Shown: positions 9,274-17,883 of the stretch, piece after piece
Layout of the letters: each line of letters begins with the position of its first letter
How positions within the stretch are numbered: the stretch's first letter is position 1
NCBI RefSeq assembly: GCF_021568315.1
Contig: NZ_JAKGSI010000004.1
Span: forward strand, 310,001 to 374,000
Source of the DNA: Corynebacterium uropygiale
GTDB taxonomy: Bacteria > Actinomycetota > Actinomycetes > Mycobacteriales > Mycobacteriaceae
Reading direction: 5' to 3'
Length of the DNA: 64,000 nucleotides
Position numbers and translations under genes: made by a program
The notes under the pieces: generated by a model
Seen by the model: only the letters and a program-made list of their open reading frames with translations
Database searches by the model: none
What the model was told of the DNA's origin: nothing

Positions 9274-11266
9274 GGAAGACCCCTCCCCACCGCGCGCGCG
9301 AGGTGAGCTCGGGCAGGGCGGCGCGGTAGCGTTCCCGCATCTCGTCGAAGCGCTCGGCGACCTCCTTCTGGAGGGCCGTCGTGTCCTTGAGCAGCTGCTT
9401 CGCGAGCTCCCGGTCGCGCTTGCGGAAGACGACGCCGTTGTTCCCGGCGGTGGTCACCGTGGCGGAGTCGAGCCGGGAGAGGGAGAACCAGCGGGCCTGG
9501 TCCGGGGAGAGGTTCGCCTGCGGGGTGTCCTGGTGGGCCGGGTCCGCCGGGGAGAGGCTGTGCTTGAGCCCCTTGGCCAGCCAGCCGATCTTCTTGATCT
9601 TGGCGAGGCGGCCGCCGATGTCCTTCATCGGGACGCCGGGGGCGCCGCTCGCGGCCGGCAGATCCGAGGCCGAGGGCAGCACCTGCGCGTCCGAGTAGTC
9701 CCGACGGATGGCGTTGATGCGCGGCAGCGAGGTCTCGAGGATGTCGAAGAGGCGCTCCGGGCCGGCGAGGAAGTCCCGCATGGACTCCAGCTGGATCGCC
9801 AGCGTGGAGTACTCCATGCACATGAGGTGCTTGAAGGTGGACTTCCGCAGGTTCTGGATGATGCCCTGCACGGGGCCGTCGTGGTAGAGAGCGGCGACGA
9901 TGAGCCGGTTGCGGAGGTGGAAGTAGGCCTGCCAGTCGATGGCGTCGTCCTTATCCGCCCAGGCCATGTGCCAAATCGCGACGCCGGGCCACGTGACCGT
10001 CGGGTAGCCGGCCTTCGCGGCGCGCAGCGAGTACTCCGTGTCATCCCACTTGATGAACAGCGGCAGCGGCTGGCCCATCTGCTCGGCCACGACGCGCGGG
10101 AAGAGGCACATCCACCAGCCGTTGAAGTCGACGTCGATGCGGCGGTGCAGGTCGCGCGCGCTCTTCTGCGCCCAGCGCTCCGGGGAGACGCCGCGGGGGC
10201 GGGGGCCGGGGTCGGCGCTGTCGCTCAGCGGGTGCTCGGCGAAGTCGTGGTCATAGTGGACGAAGGGCGCCGGCGCCCACATGAAGGTGCGCGGGTCGAC
10301 GATCTCGCCCATCGTGCGCAGCTGGGCGCGTTCCTGCAGGTTGAGCATCTGCCCGCCGAGGACGAAGGGGCGCTCCGCAAAGCGGGCGATCTGGACGGCG
10401 CGGAGGATGGACTCGGGTTCGATGGCGATGTCGTCGTCCATGAAGAGGATGAACGGCGAGTCGCCGATGTTCTCCACCGCCTCGTACATGATGCGGCTGT
10501 AGCCGCCCGAGCCGCCGAGGTTCCCCTGCCGCACCTCGTGGAAGCGCTCGCCGAAGTGGGCCGTCACCTCCGCGTAGCCGGGCTCATCCGCCGGGTGCTG
10601 GGTGCCCTGGTCGGGCATGATGACCGCCTCGATGACGGCGTCGACCTCCGGGTCGCTGGCGAGCGCCTCGAGGGCGGCGACGGCGTCCGCGGGCCGGTTG
10701 AACGTAGGAATGCCGACGGTCACCCCCGCGCGGAAGGGCCCCACCTGGGAGCCGTCGGGCAGCGTCTGGGCCGACGGCGCCTCCGCCGCGTACCACCCGC
10801 CGCTCAGCGTGAGCTCGGTCTCCGCGACGGCGTCGAACCACAGCCAGCCGCCGTCCTCGAAGTGCGTGAGCGGGACGTTCACTTGCACGGTGCCGTCCTC
10901 GGCCGGGGCGCTGGCCACGTGGACGCGGGTGCCGTCGACCTTGGAGCGGTACACCTCGATGCTGCCGCGCCCCCGCGCGCGCAGAGAAAGGAGGACCGAG
11001 TCGAGGCTGGACCAGCGCCGCCAGTAGGAGGCGGGGAAGGCGTTGAAGTAGGTCTCGAAGCTCACCTCGGTGCCGGCGGGCAGGGTCACGCTGGTGCGAT
11101 CCTCCCAGCGGAGGCGCTCGGTGTTCTGCTCCGCCTCGACGAGGTACAGCATCCGCACATCATGGGGTTCTCCGCGGCGAGGCAGCAGCAGCCGCTGGAG
11201 CTGCTCCGCTGGTTCAACCTGATGGGCTTGAGGGTTCACGTTCCTAGACTCCGTCTCGCTTGGCAT
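9266..11266 (-). CDS. glfT2: Galactofuranosyltransferase GlfT2
   Basis: 666 residues, close to the family length. An N-terminal beta-sandwich domain (to about residue 185) is followed by a GT-A domain. The metal-binding motif FMDDDIAIEP and the active-site block IKWDDTEYSLRA are intact, as is the WPGVAIWHMAW segment. It polymerises the galactan with alternating beta-1,5 and beta-1,6 linkages from UDP-Galf in the cytoplasm. It heads the minus-strand unit glfT2-PAP2-ubiA. In mycobacteria glf is its neighbour; here glf lies 34 kb away. Confidence 0.95.
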   Translation of the reverse strand: MPSETESRNVNPQAHQVEPAEQLQRLLLPRRGEPHDVRMLYLVEAEQNTERLRWEDRTSVTLPAGTEVSFETYFNAFPASYWRRWSSLDSVLLSLRARGRGSIEVYRSKVDGTRVHVASAPAEDGTVQVNVPLTHFEDGGWLWFDAVAETELTLSGGWYAAEAPSAQTLPDGSQVGPFRAGVTVGIPTFNRPADAVAALEALASDPEVDAVIEAVIMPDQGTQHPADEPGYAEVTAHFGERFHEVRQGNLGGSGGYSRIMYEAVENIGDSPFILFMDDDIAIEPESILRAVQIARFAERPFVLGGQMLNLQERAQLRTMGEIVDPRTFMWAPAPFVHYDHDFAEHPLSDSADPGPRPRGVSPERWAQKSARDLHRRIDVDFNGWWMCLFPRVVAEQMGQPLPLFIKWDDTEYSLRAAKAGYPTVTWPGVAIWHMAWADKDDAIDWQAYFHLRNRLIVAALYHDGPVQGIIQNLRKSTFKHLMCMEYSTLAIQLESMRDFLAGPERLFDILETSLPRINAIRRDYSDAQVLPSASDLPAASGAPGVPMKDIGGRLAKIKKIGWLAKGLKHSLSPADPAHQDTPQANLSPDQARWFSLSRLDSATVTTAGNNGVVFRKRDRELAKQLLKDTTALQKEVAERFDEMRERYRAALPELTSRARWGGVFRG

Positions 11267-11455
11267 CAGTACTCAAAGGAGCCGTCGGGGCGGCGCGAGG
11301 CGCCCGGCCGCCGCGGCTCAGCGTGCAACTGTCGAGACTAAGCGTAGTCCCCCCGCGCGCGCGAACAAGACGTGACACTCACTGCAGCCTGGCCGTATCC
11401 TTAGCGTATTCCGTCCCCTCTGGGCCCCCTCCGGCCCGCCATTCAAGGAGCTCCC

Positions 11456-12955
11456 ATGCCTGCTCGCACACGTCCCCGCCTCCCGGTGAGACTCATCACC
11501 CTTGTCATTCTTTCTCTTCTCACCCTGGGGGCTCTCTGCGCGCGCGGGGAAGGTGGGGCGACGGCGCACGCCGAGGAGGCGGGGGCGGGGGCGCAGGCGC
11601 GGGTGGCCGTCGAAATCGAGAACCCCGAGGGCCTCCTCAGCCCGGAGGACGAGGCGGACCTGCGCGCCCGCACCCCGAAGCTCCCCTTCCCCGAGGAGGT
11701 CACGCACGTCCTCTACCTCGCGCTTACCTCCGCCCACGACGACAACTTCAACAACGGCGTGGTCGCGTTCCTCAAGGCCCAGCACCCCGATGCGCTGAGC
11801 GCGGACCAGAAGAAGTTCGCGTACGGCTATCTCATCGTGGCGGTCGGCTCGGAGGACCGACAGCTGGGCGTCTACTGCGGCGATGACGTCTGCTCCGCGC
11901 TGAAGCTCACCCAGGACGGGCGGCAGCCCGCGGTCAACGGGGAGATGAGGGAGCCCATGGCCAGAAAGAACTGGTCGGCGGGGCTCTATCGCGGGGCGGA
12001 GGCAGCCGCGGACCTCGAGGGCGTCGGCGGGGCGTCGGGCGGGGAGTCGGACGGTAGCTCAGGCGGGGGCGGCTCGGTCTTTGGCGTGCTCGCGGGGGCG
12101 CTCGGCGGGACCGCGCTGATTGGCGGGCTCTTCGCGGCGCTCGCGGCCCGGTCGCGCCGCCGCTCGGGGGAGCAGCTGCGCCAGCAGTGGCTCGACGCCC
12201 GGCGCGCCTACGGGGAGATCGCCTCCGACCTCGAGGAGATCAACGTCCAAGCGCACTCCCTCACCTCCCCGCTCGCCAACGACGAGCTCCGCGCCGAGTG
12301 GGACTCCATCCGTGAGGAGTTCCTCGCGGTGCACGGGCACATCGACGCCCTCGACGGCGCCGGCCTCACCCCCGAGAGCTCTCCGCGCGCAGTGCGCGCC
12401 CACCGGAAGGAGATCACGCAGCTCCACGAGGCCGTGACGCGCATGTCCACCGCGCGCGCGAACATTGAGCGCCTCTCCTCGATGGAGCGGGGTTCGCGCG
12501 CCGCCCGCCGCGAGGAGCTCCACACCCTGCGCGAGCAGATTCTCGACGCCGGGGACACCTCCTCCGCTCGCGCGATCACGAGGCAGGCGGAGGCCCTCGC
12601 CGAGCGCAGCCGCGCCCTCGAGGAGGAGCTCGAGGGCGCGGACTTCATGGACCAGTTCGCCGCTCTCCTCCGCGACGCGACGGAACTCAACGAGCGCGTG
12701 CGCAAGGAGCTCGAGCGGCGCGACCACGTGGAGGCCGAGGAGGCCCGACGCCCGGGTCTCGGCGACCGCGACTGGCGCGTGGGCACCGGCTACTCCGGCT
12801 ACGTCCCCTTCGCCCTCATGTACCAGTCGCACACGGACGCGGTCAGCGCGGCGAGCGCCGCTACGAGCGGCTCGAGCGGATCGGGCAGCTCCACCCCCGT
12901 GAACACGACCTTCAGCGGCGGCTTCTCCGGGGGCGGGGGCTCGAGCAGATTCTAG
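11456..12955 (+). CDS. Secreted/membrane protein, DUF5129-like (TPM-type N-domain)
   Basis: 499 residues. Signal sequence to about residue 38. Residues 45-190 resemble the DUF5129/TPM-like extracellular domain found in corynebacteria. A transmembrane segment at about 205-228 is followed by an alpha-helical, charged cytoplasmic region and a Gly/Ser-rich tail ending GGGGSSRF, as in YgcG/TPM proteins. An AAGGAG site precedes the ATG by 6 bases. Divergent from glfT2. Its stop overlaps the stop of the ABC ATPase remnant. Its function is unknown. Confidence 0.72.
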   Translation: MPARTRPRLPVRLITLVILSLLTLGALCARGEGGATAHAEEAGAGAQARVAVEIENPEGLLSPEDEADLRARTPKLPFPEEVTHVLYLALTSAHDDNFNNGVVAFLKAQHPDALSADQKKFAYGYLIVAVGSEDRQLGVYCGDDVCSALKLTQDGRQPAVNGEMREPMARKNWSAGLYRGAEAAADLEGVGGASGGESDGSSGGGGSVFGVLAGALGGTALIGGLFAALAARSRRRSGEQLRQQWLDARRAYGEIASDLEEINVQAHSLTSPLANDELRAEWDSIREEFLAVHGHIDALDGAGLTPESSPRAVRAHRKEITQLHEAVTRMSTARANIERLSSMERGSRAARREELHTLREQILDAGDTSSARAITRQAEALAERSRALEEELEGADFMDQFAALLRDATELNERVRKELERRDHVEAEEARRPGLGDRDWRVGTGYSGYVPFALMYQSHTDAVSAASAATSGSSGSGSSTPVNTTFSGGFSGGGGSSRF

Positions 12956-13090
12956 GCCGCGGCGACGGGGAGGAGGGCGCCGTCCTTCAGGCGCAGCTCC
13001 CGGTCCGCGTACTGGCAGAGGCTGCGATCGTGGGTGACGAGGATGGTGGCCATCTGGTAGCTGTCGGTGAGCTCGCGGAGGAGCTCCACA
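12952..13090 (-). pseudogene. Remnant: C-terminal tail of an ABC transporter ATPase
   Basis: The minus-strand frame ends with a clear ATPase C-terminus: LLRELTDSYQMATILVTHD (switch/H-loop region) then ADRELRLKDG and a stop. Only about 45 residues are recognisable. Walker A, signature and Walker B are missing. Upstream of about 13090 the frame turns into antisense of a response-regulator fragment, so the 5' part was lost at a junction near 13080-13095. The LolD/MacB-type wording is a family inference. Confidence 0.75.
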
Positions 13091-13404
13091 AGGACGCCCC
13101 CGAGTCCGTGCTGCACGACGCCGTCCTCGACACCGCCGCCGGCAAGCGCACCCTCTCCCCGGAGGTGGCGAATGCCCTCGCCCAGGAGGTCACGCACCCC
13201 GACGAGCAGCTCTCCGCGCGCGAGGTCGAGCTACTCACCCTCCTCGAGACGGGGGCGAGCAACCGGGAGATCGCCAGCACCCTGTTCATCTCCCTCGCGA
13301 CCGTGAAGACCCACCTCATCCACATCTATCGGAAGCTCGGGGTGGACAACCGCACGGCCGCGGTCCGGGAGGCCCGGGCGCGGCGCCTCCTCCCCGGCCG
13401 CTAA
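13085..13404 (+). pseudogene. Remnant: C-terminal half of a NarL/LuxR-type response regulator
   Basis: The plus-strand frame contains a linker (KDAPESVLHDAV), then a complete LuxR-type helix-turn-helix (LSAREVELLTLLETGASN, IASTLFISLATVKTHLIHI) and ends RRLLPGR. The phosphoacceptor receiver domain is absent. Its 5' end meets the ABC ATPase remnant head-to-head, indicating one deletion that removed both gene starts. A start at 13030 is possible only by reading through antisense of the ATPase. Confidence 0.78.
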
Positions 13405-13908
13405 CGCGCGCAGAGCACCAACACACACGACCGCCACCGCCGCCCCCGCGAGCAGATCCGTCGCCCAGTGGACGCCGAGGTACAGGCGCGTCGCACACAC
13501 GACGGCGGCGTTCACCCACGCTGCCACCACGAGGTCTCGACGCCCACCCCACCGCACCGTGAGCACGAGGGCGAGGGCCACCGCGGCGGTGGCGTGGCCG
13601 GAGGGGAGGGAGGCGGTGTGCTCCGCGACCAGGCGGAACTCCTCCGGGGGACGAGGCCGCTCGATGAGGCCCTTAAACAGGTGGGTGAGCCCGCAGGCGA
13701 GGGCCACCTCGAGCGCGGGCAGCAGCGGGCGGGGTGCGCGCCGCGCGAGGAGGACCACCGAGAGGAGCGCGGCATAGAGCGTGACGAGAAGCGGGCGGAA
13801 GAGCCAGGACCACGCGGCGACGACGGCGGAGAGGACGTGGCGGGGCTCGGCGGGGAGGGAGTCACGCCACCCGATCACGGCGTGCCAGATGGCGAGGTCC
13901 AGATCCAT
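13231..13908 (-). CDS. PAP2-family membrane phosphatase (second copy)
   Basis: 225 residues from the ATG at 13906-13908. PAP2 motifs are KGLIERPRPP, LPSGHATA and RLYLGVHWATDLL, within four to five membrane segments. The conserved domain ends near residue 165. The last 60 or so residues run antisense through the response-regulator remnant (13231-13404) and look like a run-on extension created by the deletion. Likely a lipid phosphate phosphatase, for example on an undecaprenyl/decaprenyl carrier, but the substrate cannot be told. No strong ribosome-binding site is seen. Confidence 0.72.
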   Translation of the reverse strand: MDLDLAIWHAVIGWRDSLPAEPRHVLSAVVAAWSWLFRPLLVTLYAALLSVVLLARRAPRPLLPALEVALACGLTHLFKGLIERPRPPEEFRLVAEHTASLPSGHATAAVALALVLTVRWGGRRDLVVAAWVNAAVVCATRLYLGVHWATDLLAGAAVAVVCVGALRALAAGEEAPRPGLPDRGRAVVHPELPIDVDEVGLHGREGDEQGAGDLPVARPRLEEGE

Positions 13909-13995
13909 AGGTCCAGTAGAGCAGCGCGCGCGGGCGGAGGGCAAAAGCGGGCGCGCGGGGCGGGGCGGGGCGGGGCGGGAGATGGCGCGGGAGAT

Positions 13996-14030
13996 GCTGG
14001 AAAAATCGCACCCCCTGCTCTTTTCCCAGC
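13996..14030. repeat. 35-bp palindromic repeat, copy 1
   Basis: Left arm GCTGGAAAAATCGCA, loop CCCCC, right arm TGCTCTTTTCCCAGC. Three of 15 arm pairs mismatch. It lies between the divergent PAP2 and PTS genes, 57 bp before the PTS start. The same element recurs at 20223, 20875 and, degenerate, at 36163. Confidence 0.85.
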
Positions 14031-14086
14031 ACCTCGCCCGCCCTCCCCGGCACGCCGCCCTCCCCTCGGGTGTACTTATGGTGGTT

Positions 14087-15979
14087 ATGGAAACCACAGA
14101 CTCTTTTGTGCTCGCGATTACCGCCTGCCCCACGGGCATCGCGCACACGTACATGGCGGCTGAGAATTTGGAGCAGGCCGCCCACGAGTTGGGGATGAAG
14201 CTCCGCGTGGAGACGCACGGTTCGATCGGCGTCGAGGGGACGTTCACCGACGAGGAGATCCGGGAGGCGGACGCGGTGCTCATCGCCGCGGACACCACCA
14301 TCGATGCGTCGCGCTTCGCGGGGAAGCGCGTGCTCTCGACGGGCGTCGACGCCGCAATCAAGGACCCGGCCGGCTCTCTGCGCGCGGCGCTCTCCGCGCC
14401 GGTCGCCGCCGCATCGGCCGGCTCCCCGGCTGAGAAGGAGAGCGCCGGGGGTTCGTCGTCGTCAGTGGGGGCGACGCTCTACCGCGCGCTGATGAGCGGT
14501 GTCTCGCACATGGTGCCGTTCGTGGTGACGGGCGGTTTGCTGCTGGCGGTGGCGCTGTCGATCGGCGGCTCGCCGACGCCGGAGGGCCTCGCGATCCCGG
14601 AGGATTCCTTCTGGAAGGTCATCGAGCAGGTGGGCACTCTCGCGTTCAGCCTGATGGTGCCGGTGCTGTCGGCGTTCATCGCGCAGGCGATCGCGGACCG
14701 CCCGGGGCTCGCGCCCGGTTTCATCACGGGCCTCATCGCGGTGAATGGTTCGCTCTACGGCAGCGAGGCGGGCACCGGGTTCATCGGCGGCATCATCACG
14801 GGTGTGCTGGCCGGCTATGTGGCGCTGGGGATTCGCCGGATCCCGGTGAATAAGTATGTGGCGCCGATCTGGCCGATCATCGTCATCCCGATCCTCACGA
14901 CGCTCATCGTCGGGCTGCTGTTCATTTATGTCATCGGGCATCCGGTGGCGGCCCTCTTCGAGGGGCTCACGCACGTGCTGGCGGGCCTGAGCGGCGGGTC
15001 GGCGATCCTGCTGGGCGCGATCATCGGCGCCATGATCGCCTTCGACATGGGCGGCCCCTTCAACAAGACGGCCTTCCTGTTCGGCGGCGGGCTCATCGCC
15101 GCCGGGAACCCGCACCCGATGGGGATGGCGGCCGCCGCGATCGCGGTTCCTCCGCTCGCGGTCGGCGTCGCGACCCTTCTGCGCCGCCACGCCTTCACCC
15201 GACCGGAGCGCGACTCCGGCATCGCCGCCCTGTTCATGGGCTGCTTCGGCATCACCGAGGGCGCCATCCCGCTCGCCGCGGCCCGCCCCCTGCAGGTCAT
15301 CCCCGCGAACGTCCTGGGCGGCGCGGTGGCCGGCGGGCTCGCCGGCTGGTGGGGCGTCTCCGACCACGTCATGCACGGCGGGCCGATCGTCGCGGTCCTC
15401 GGCGCCGTCGACGGCACCGGCTGGTTCTTCCTCGCCCTCCTGTGCGGCGTCGCGGTGACGGCGGGCATCATCATCGCCTTCGCCCGGCCGCCCGCCCCCG
15501 CGCGCGCGGAGAGCCCGGAGGCCCCCTCGCTCCTCTCCGAGGAGACCGTCCTCCTCGACGTCCCCCTCACTGACCGCGACGCCGCCATCCGCGCCCTCGT
15601 CCGCCGCGCCGCCGACGCCGGCCGCGTCACCGACGTGGACGCCGTCGTGGCCGCCGCACTCGCCCGCGAGGAGAAGGGCACGACGGCTGTCGGCTCGGAG
15701 GTCGCCATCCCGCACGCCCGCTGTGCGGGGGTCGCGGAGCCGGTGATCGTCTTCGCGCGCGCGGAGAAGCCCGGCGTGGACTGGTCCGCCCCCGACTCCC
15801 ACCCGGCGCGTCTCCTCTTCCTCATCGCCGTGCCGGAGGAGGCCGGGAGCCAGCACCTGAAGATTCTCGCGCAGCTGGCCCGGGGCCTCGCGCGCGGGGA
15901 CCTGCGGGAGAGGCTCCTCGCGGCCGGCTCCCCGGCCGAGGCGGCGGAGATCATCCGCGGCGTGGCGGTGCCCGCATGA
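14087..15979 (+). CDS. Fructose-family PTS permease, EIIB-EIIC-EIIA fusion
   Basis: About 630 residues. EIIB (residues 1-105) has the phospho-Cys loop ITACPTGIAHT. A Ser/Ala-rich linker leads to an EIIC membrane domain (about 125-465) with the GGPFNKTAF block of the fructose family. The C-terminal EIIA (about 480-630) has the phospho-His motif IPHAR. It imports and phosphorylates fructose or a related sugar. Domain order is B-C-A. No fruK, ptsI, HPr or regulator lies nearby, so the general PTS proteins must be elsewhere. The start is uncertain: ATG at 14078 or 14087, neither with a strong ribosome-binding site. Confidence 0.88.
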   Translation: METTDSFVLAITACPTGIAHTYMAAENLEQAAHELGMKLRVETHGSIGVEGTFTDEEIREADAVLIAADTTIDASRFAGKRVLSTGVDAAIKDPAGSLRAALSAPVAAASAGSPAEKESAGGSSSSVGATLYRALMSGVSHMVPFVVTGGLLLAVALSIGGSPTPEGLAIPEDSFWKVIEQVGTLAFSLMVPVLSAFIAQAIADRPGLAPGFITGLIAVNGSLYGSEAGTGFIGGIITGVLAGYVALGIRRIPVNKYVAPIWPIIVIPILTTLIVGLLFIYVIGHPVAALFEGLTHVLAGLSGGSAILLGAIIGAMIAFDMGGPFNKTAFLFGGGLIAAGNPHPMGMAAAAIAVPPLAVGVATLLRRHAFTRPERDSGIAALFMGCFGITEGAIPLAAARPLQVIPANVLGGAVAGGLAGWWGVSDHVMHGGPIVAVLGAVDGTGWFFLALLCGVAVTAGIIIAFARPPAPARAESPEAPSLLSEETVLLDVPLTDRDAAIRALVRRAADAGRVTDVDAVVAAALAREEKGTTAVGSEVAIPHARCAGVAEPVIVFARAEKPGVDWSAPDSHPARLLFLIAVPEEAGSQHLKILAQLARGLARGDLRERLLAAGSPAEAAEIIRGVAVPA

Positions 15980-16671
15980 TGGGCGCTCGGGGGACCGGAG
16001 GGGATTTCCGCCTGCGCAATGCGTGGGTGATCGCGGGCTGTTACGCGCTCAGCGCGGTGGTGGTGTTCGTGGTGGGGGTCGCGGGCGGTGCGGTGGCGCC
16101 GTCGGCCGCGAGCACGCTGGTGTTGGTGCTGGTCGCGGCCCACGGGGCGGTGATGCTCGCGCTCACGGTGGGGTTTCTGCGGTATTGGGATGTCGGGTGG
16201 TTGGAGCTCGGGGTTCGACGGCCCACCTCCCGGCTGTGGCACGTGGTGTGGCAGGTGCCCTTGGTGTTGGTGGGGCTGGTGGTGCTGCAGGAGCTGACGT
16301 TCTCCGTCTTCCACCTCGGAGGGGTCGACGACCCCACCCAGGCGACCTCCCACCTTGGCGCCGCGGGCAGCGGGACCCAGGCGGTGGCGTCGGTGCTGGG
16401 GATTGTGATTCTGGCCCCGCTCTGGGAGGAGCTCTTCTTCCGGGGCTACCTGCAGGAGGCGTTGCGTCGTCGATGGAATACGCCGGTGGCGATCATCGTG
16501 AGCGGCCTCGCGTTCGGGCTCGTCCACCTCACGCCGCTGCTCGCCATTTACCACTGTGCGCTCGGCATGGTGCTGGGATGGCTGCGGAGCTTCCACGGGA
16601 ATGTGTGGGCCGGGCTGATCCTCCACATGGTGGTGAACGGCCTGGTCACGGCGGCGACGCTCGCCGCGTAG
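15976..16671 (+). CDS. CPBP-family intramembrane metalloprotease
   Basis: 231 residues, about seven hydrophobic segments. It has the Abi/CPBP motif WEELFFRGYLQE (EExxxR) at about residue 150, followed by a conserved FGLVHL and HMVVNG, matching the catalytic Glu/His set. Substrate is unknown; family members process prenylated proteins or bacteriocin-related targets. It overlaps the PTS stop by 4 bp (ATGA), so it is probably expressed with the transporter, although no functional link is evident. Confidence 0.82.
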   Translation: MMGARGTGGDFRLRNAWVIAGCYALSAVVVFVVGVAGGAVAPSAASTLVLVLVAAHGAVMLALTVGFLRYWDVGWLELGVRRPTSRLWHVVWQVPLVLVGLVVLQELTFSVFHLGGVDDPTQATSHLGAAGSGTQAVASVLGIVILAPLWEELFFRGYLQEALRRRWNTPVAIIVSGLAFGLVHLTPLLAIYHCALGMVLGWLRSFHGNVWAGLILHMVVNGLVTAATLAA

Positions 16672-16677
16672 CGCCGC

Positions 16678-17091
16678 TCAGAGCAGCAGCACGAAGGTGC
16701 CCGCCGTGATGAGCCCGCCGCCTAGCAGCACGGTCCAACTGGCCTTCTCCCCGAGGACGATGAAGGCCAGCACGATCGTGATGACCACGGAGAACTTGTC
16801 GATGGGCGCCACCTTCGAGGCATCACCCAGCTTGAGCGCGCCGAAGTAGCACAGCCAGGAGGCGCCCGTCGCGAGCCCCGAGAGCAGCAAGAAGAGCCAC
16901 GACTTCCCGCTGATGTCGGGGATCCCGCGCCACGCGCCCGTCCCCCACACGATGCCCCACGCCATGACGATGATGACGACGCAGCGGATGGCGGTCGCGA
17001 GGTTGGAGTCCACCTCCTCGATGCCGATCTTCGCAAAAATCGAGGTGAGCGCCGCGAACACGGCAGCGCCCAGCGCCAACACGACCCACAT
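16678..17091 (-). CDS. Small EamA-family membrane protein
   Basis: 137 residues with four to five membrane helices and one EamA/DMT repeat, including ALTSIFAKIGIEEV at the N-terminus and LGEKASWTVLLGG near the end. Full-length DMT transporters carry two such repeats; single-repeat proteins of about 140 residues are a known subgroup. The start at 17091 is preferred over 17106 because GGGGAGG lies 6 bases before it. Cargo is unknown. It lies 17 bp after the next gene on the same strand. Confidence 0.75.
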   Translation of the reverse strand: MWVVLALGAAVFAALTSIFAKIGIEEVDSNLATAIRCVVIIVMAWGIVWGTGAWRGIPDISGKSWLFLLLSGLATGASWLCYFGALKLGDASKVAPIDKFSVVITIVLAFIVLGEKASWTVLLGGGLITAGTFVLLL

Positions 17092-17108
17092 TCTGTGCCT
17101 CCCCATGC

Positions 17109-17768
17109 TTATCCGCGGCTGACGTCGTCGAGGTCAATCCAGAGCATCCGCTCCTGCCGCTTCTCCGCGCGCAGGGCCTCCTCGCGCCGGCGCTCCCGCA
17201 GCGGCCCGGGAGCGGCGACCGCCTCGTGGAGCGCGGGGGCGTCGAGGCCCGTGAGTGCCTCGACGCGCGACTGCTCGACGGCCTCATCGCGGGACGTTGC
17301 GCCCAGGGCGCGCAGTGCGGCGGCCACGAGGTCGGCCGGCTCGGTGGACTCGGGGCGGTCGAGGGAGGGGGCGGGGATCGGCGGATAGAGGCGCCGCACC
17401 GCGAGCGGCAGCGCGACCACGACGATGAGGGCAGCGCCCAGCACGGCGAAAACACCAGGCAGATCCGCGATCACCTGCACCACGGGGAAAAGCATCACGA
17501 TGACGATCATCCCCGTGCTCCTCGCCGAGGCGCTGGGGTTCTGGTGGAGGCGCTTCCCGAGGGCCCTCATCACCAGCCAGACCAGCGCCACAATCACGAC
17601 TGCCAGCACAATCTTCACACCCCACGAGGCGAGATGCGGCAGCGCCACCACGTAGAGGTAGAGGAGCACGAGAGCCACGTCGACTATCGCGCGCGAAACC
17701 GGGGAGTTGAGAGTGGACCGGCAGCGGGAACTAATCTCCGCGGCAGTCGGGGGCGCCAGGGTCGTCAT
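17109..17768 (-). CDS. Hypothetical membrane protein
   Basis: 219 residues, not recognised. Three or four hydrophobic helices occupy residues about 25-130 (for example VDVALVLLYLYVVALP and GMIVIVMLFPVVQVIA), followed by a soluble, charged C-terminal third with an Arg/Glu-rich helix (RERRREEALRAEKRQE). It probably shares a transcript with the EamA-like gene behind it. Confidence 0.6.
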   Translation of the reverse strand: MTTLAPPTAAEISSRCRSTLNSPVSRAIVDVALVLLYLYVVALPHLASWGVKIVLAVVIVALVWLVMRALGKRLHQNPSASARSTGMIVIVMLFPVVQVIADLPGVFAVLGAALIVVVALPLAVRRLYPPIPAPSLDRPESTEPADLVAAALRALGATSRDEAVEQSRVEALTGLDAPALHEAVAAPGPLRERRREEALRAEKRQERMLWIDLDDVSRG

Positions 17769-17841
17769 GGGTGGGCTCGTCCTCCGTGTGCTTAGGTGCT
17801 TTTGACAATCGATGAGGTCATGCTATCACCCCGGATACGAA

Positions 17842-17864
17842 AGAGCCGGCCAGAAGCCGGCTCT
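17842..17864 (-). terminator. Terminator-like hairpin after the PepSY gene
   Basis: Perfect 9-bp arms AGAGCCGGC and GCCGGCTCT around CAGAA. It lies 20 bp beyond the stop of the minus-strand gene at 17884-19290, and on that strand is followed by a short TTTCG run. Confidence 0.6.
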
Positions 17865-17883
17865 ACGGGAGGGGAAGGGGGTG

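Noticed and set aside
13030..13404. Intact small LuxR-type regulator starting at 13030
   Set aside because: The first 20 or so residues are antisense of the ABC ATPase tail, so this start is an artefact of the junction.
13957..13979. GGGGC tandem repeats before the PTS gene as a G-quadruplex switch
   Set aside because: Runs of four G separated by single C are expected at this GC content and have no positional link to a start or promoter.
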